From: Paraphaeosphaeria minitans | Lineage: Eukaryota > Ascomycota > Dothideomycetes > Pleosporales > Didymosphaeriaceae | DNA: 64,000 bases | Direction of reading: 5' to 3' | Assembly (NCBI GenBank): GCA_015832175.1 | Contig: WJXW01000008.1 | Coordinates: forward strand, 1,240,001 to 1,304,000 | Shown: one piece after another, positions 61,744 through 64,000 of the stretch | How the letters are laid out: every line of letters begins with the position of its first letter | Numbering within the stretch: position 1 is the stretch's first letter | Program-made: the position numbers and the translations under genes | The notes under the pieces: generated by a model | Seen by the model: the letters and a program-made list of their open reading frames with translations, nothing else | Databases searched by the model: none | What the model was told of the DNA's origin: nothing

Positions 61744-64000
61744 AAGGTTCAAGGTCCTGCAAGCGAACGTAGGGCGAATAAGCGAAGTGCAGCACAGCAT
61801 TATGAACGATCACGATCTTGAAGACTTCAGCCTACTTCTTATGTCAGAACCATATCTATTTCGTAACCAAGACGGAGAATACAGGGTAACCCCTCAATCT
61901 CACCCATACTGGACACCATTCCTCCCTGAGCACACGGAAGGGAGTCTACGACCTAGAGCGATGCTCTGGACACATAGAGATATTACAGCACGGCCGATAT
62001 CGACCGAGTCCACCGATATAGCGGCACTCCTAATTGAACTAGAGACTGGACCTTTACTCGCCATTTCAGTTTATATCCCCGCCAAATCGGATTCGGAGGA
62101 CAGCGAACTGAACAGCAGACTTGACATAATTCGGAGGACAATTGACACCACTCGGCGGAATCATGATAAAAGAGTCGAAATACTCATTGCCGGGGACTTT
62201 AACAGGCACGACCAGTTCTGGGGCGGTGACTTGGTTGCAACCTCCCAGCGCCAAGGAGAAGGTGAACCCATCATCCAACTCATGTCGGAACTCGATCTCC
62301 AGTGTCCACTCCCCAGAGGGATCGAAACTTGGATCTCCTATAATGGGGAACACAGTTCGACAATCGACTTAATCCTGGTAACACAAGAACTCGCGTCGGA
62401 AATACAGCGATGCACTACAGACTCGATGGCGCATGGCTCCGATCACCTAGCTATCTGCACGGAGTTTGCCATCGATCTTACGCACGAGAAAGGGACACCA
62501 AGAAAACTCTGGAAGAAAGCGCGCTGGGACCCAATTAGGAAAGTCGTCGCAGGAGAGCTGGAGCGCCGATCCCAGCCGGACATCCCGGGAGACGTAGACA
62601 GTTACTGCCAGTTTGTCACAGAATGCATAGCGCCAGCCATCGAAAAATATGTCCCAGTGGCCAGACCGTCACCATACGCGAAGAGATGGTGGACGGAAGA
62701 CCTAACGGAACTAAGGAAACACTACACGTATTGGCGTAACAAGGCTAGCGCATCTCGAAGAGCGAATACACCTGACCCAGGCCTCCAACAGATGGCGGTG
62801 ACTTGTAGGAAAAGGTACCATGACGCCATCAGAAACCAGAGGAAAACTCACTGGCAGGACTTTGTTGCCGAAGCCCGGAACATCTGGACCATAGCGCGGT
62901 ACTTAGACCCAGCTCAGTGTGCGACCTTTGCAAGAATTCCAGCCATCAAAACCTACGAAGGGGTGAGCACGTCTAATGGCGAGATCGCTAGATGCTTGTT
63001 AGAGGAATTCTTTAAGCCCCCGCCAGGAGTCACCGAGGAGCCGGAAGACGAGAGGCCGCGAGAGGCTTTACCAATGGAACCACTCTCGGAGGTTGAAGTA
63101 CAAAGGGCGATATTCGCGTCCAACCCATACAAGGCCCCGGGACGAGACGGCTTACCAGCCATCGTATGGCAGCAACTGTGGCCAGTCCTCAAACACCACA
63201 TCGTAGCGCTATTCAAGTTATCACTCGAAACGGCGACGCTTCCATCGGAGTGGAGAGTAGCAAAGATTGTACCCCTGCGAAAACCAAACAAACCGGACTA
63301 CACGGTAGCCAAGGCATACCGACCCATCTCCCTTCTCGCGACCCTAGGAAAGAGCTTAGAAGCAGTAGTAGCTGAAAGGCTATCCTTCCTAGCGGAGGCA
63401 CACCGCCTGCTTCCAAAGAGCCACTTTGGAGCGAGGAAAGGCAGATCGACAACCCAAGCGTTGACTATACTCCAGGAAAGCATCTTCCAGGCCTGGAGGG
63501 ATAAGAGGGTTCTAAGTCTGGTCAGTTTCGACGTAAAAGGCGCTTACAATGGGGTTAATATCGATGTCCTTGCGAAAAGACTAAGGAAGAGAGGAATCCC
63601 CAACGCATTGGTGGATTGGATAACTTGCTTCTGCAGCCAGCGAAAAGCGTCGGTCGTAGTAAATGGCCATACCACTGAGACAGTCGATCTACCACAAGCG
63701 GGCTTACCTCAGGGTTCCCCACTCTCCCCGATCCTGTTTCTCTTCTTCAACGCAGATTTGGTTTCATCCAAAATAAACCGCAACAAAGGGGCGATAGCAT
63801 TTATAGATGACTACACAGCGTGGGTCACCGGAGCGTCAGATGGAGAGAACACCAACCTATTACAAGAAACGGTAGTAGCAAAAGCAGAACAGTGGGCACG
63901 GAGTAGCGGCGCCACCTTCGAAGCTGATAAGACGGCCTTCATCCACTTCACGCGCAGGAACAACACAGTATCGAGCAGCCCACTCTTCGTCAATGAAGAA
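61736..64000 (+). CDS. LINE ORF2 (endonuclease-reverse transcriptase), partial at window end
   Basis: Reading from the ATG at 61736 there is no stop through 64000 (755 codons). The APE endonuclease has SEPYLF, AGDFNRHDQFWGG and MAHGSDHLA. The reverse transcriptase has YKAPGRDGLPA, YRPISLLATLGK, VSFDVKGAYNGV, GLPQGSPLSP and the active-site AFIDDYTAW near residue 690. The FIDD box replaces the more usual YADD or FADD and is seen in other fungal Tad1 elements. The RNase H part and 3' UTR lie outside the window. The start ATG shares an 8-nt overlap with the ORF1 end. Confidence 0.92.
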   Translation, partial: MPRRFKVLQANVGRISEVQHSIMNDHDLEDFSLLLMSEPYLFRNQDGEYRVTPQSHPYWTPFLPEHTEGSLRPRAMLWTHRDITARPISTESTDIAALLIELETGPLLAISVYIPAKSDSEDSELNSRLDIIRRTIDTTRRNHDKRVEILIAGDFNRHDQFWGGDLVATSQRQGEGEPIIQLMSELDLQCPLPRGIETWISYNGEHSSTIDLILVTQELASEIQRCTTDSMAHGSDHLAICTEFAIDLTHEKGTPRKLWKKARWDPIRKVVAGELERRSQPDIPGDVDSYCQFVTECIAPAIEKYVPVARPSPYAKRWWTEDLTELRKHYTYWRNKASASRRANTPDPGLQQMAVTCRKRYHDAIRNQRKTHWQDFVAEARNIWTIARYLDPAQCATFARIPAIKTYEGVSTSNGEIARCLLEEFFKPPPGVTEEPEDERPREALPMEPLSEVEVQRAIFASNPYKAPGRDGLPAIVWQQLWPVLKHHIVALFKLSLETATLPSEWRVAKIVPLRKPNKPDYTVAKAYRPISLLATLGKSLEAVVAERLSFLAEAHRLLPKSHFGARKGRSTTQALTILQESIFQAWRDKRVLSLVSFDVKGAYNGVNIDVLAKRLRKRGIPNALVDWITCFCSQRKASVVVNGHTTETVDLPQAGLPQGSPLSPILFLFFNADLVSSKINRNKGAIAFIDDYTAWVTGASDGENTNLLQETVVAKAEQWARSSGATFEADKTAFIHFTRRNNTVSSSPLFVNEE

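Larger units (their letters stand above)
60289..64000 (+). mobile_element. Second Tad1-like LINE, running off the window
   Basis: ORF1 with CCHC knuckles and coiled coil overlaps an ORF2 that is open to the last base. It differs in sequence from the LINE at 11.3 kb (FIDD instead of YADD box, three regular knuckles), so it is a separate family. Intact frames suggest a young copy. Confidence 0.85.

Noticed and set aside
1..64000. tRNA, rRNA or CRISPR features
   Set aside because: No cloverleaf-type GTTCRANYC context, rRNA-like sequence or regularly spaced direct repeats was recognised by eye.

Overview
The window looks like nuclear DNA of a filamentous ascomycete, most likely a Dothideomycete-type member of Pezizomycotina. 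Genes are interrupted by very short introns (about 37-62 nt) with GT(A/G)NGY donors, CTRAY-like branch points and YAG or AAG acceptors. The families seen are fungal: DUF7924, DUF7587, MYND/DUF4470, HMT1-type ABC transporter, Cps1-like GT2, fungal STAND/NLR pieces and Tad1-like LINEs. No rRNA, tRNA or CRISPR array was recognised. All family names come from recognition by eye; no search was run.

Layout. 0-11.3 kb: an intact six-exon aldo-keto reductase (minus), a tandem duplication, a chromodomain gene, a three-unit interstitial telomere-like tract, a DUF7587 gene, a BTB gene with an in-frame 33-nt repeat, a decayed copy of a DUF7924 exon, and a MYND/DUF4470 gene whose 3' end is lost at a LINE junction. 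11.3-18.5 kb: a structurally complete Tad1-like LINE (gag-like ORF1, EN/RT/RNase H ORF2) abutting a decayed 3' fragment of another LINE. 18.5-28 kb: an HMT1-like ABC transporter with one in-frame stop, a small membrane protein, an unrecognised protein, a GT2 polysaccharide synthase with one frame change, and a multi-spanning membrane gene. 28-38.7 kb: hypothetical genes, two adjacent nucleotidyltransferase-like genes and the complete DUF7924 gene. 38.7-53.2 kb: a gene-poor tract with an F-box protein, a JmjC gene with a frameshift and a lost metal ligand, a collagen-like membrane protein, and fragments of NLR, cullin and LINE genes. Four copies of a short nested palindrome are scattered through it. 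53.6-60 kb: MYND-SET protein, APH-like kinase with a frame change, and hypothetical genes. 60.3-64 kb: a second LINE family whose ORF2 is open to the window edge.

No operon-like logic or biosynthetic cluster is evident. The window reads as an accessory, transposon-associated compartment where several single-copy-looking genes carry exactly one lesion beside intact, apparently young LINEs. The least explained signal is the dispersed nested palindrome (about 43.5, 45.8, 51.5 and 53.2 kb). Other notable items are the DUF7587 protein with an ADP-ribosyltransferase-like residue pattern, and the membrane-anchored collagen protein whose predicted topology puts the collagen arm in the cytosol.
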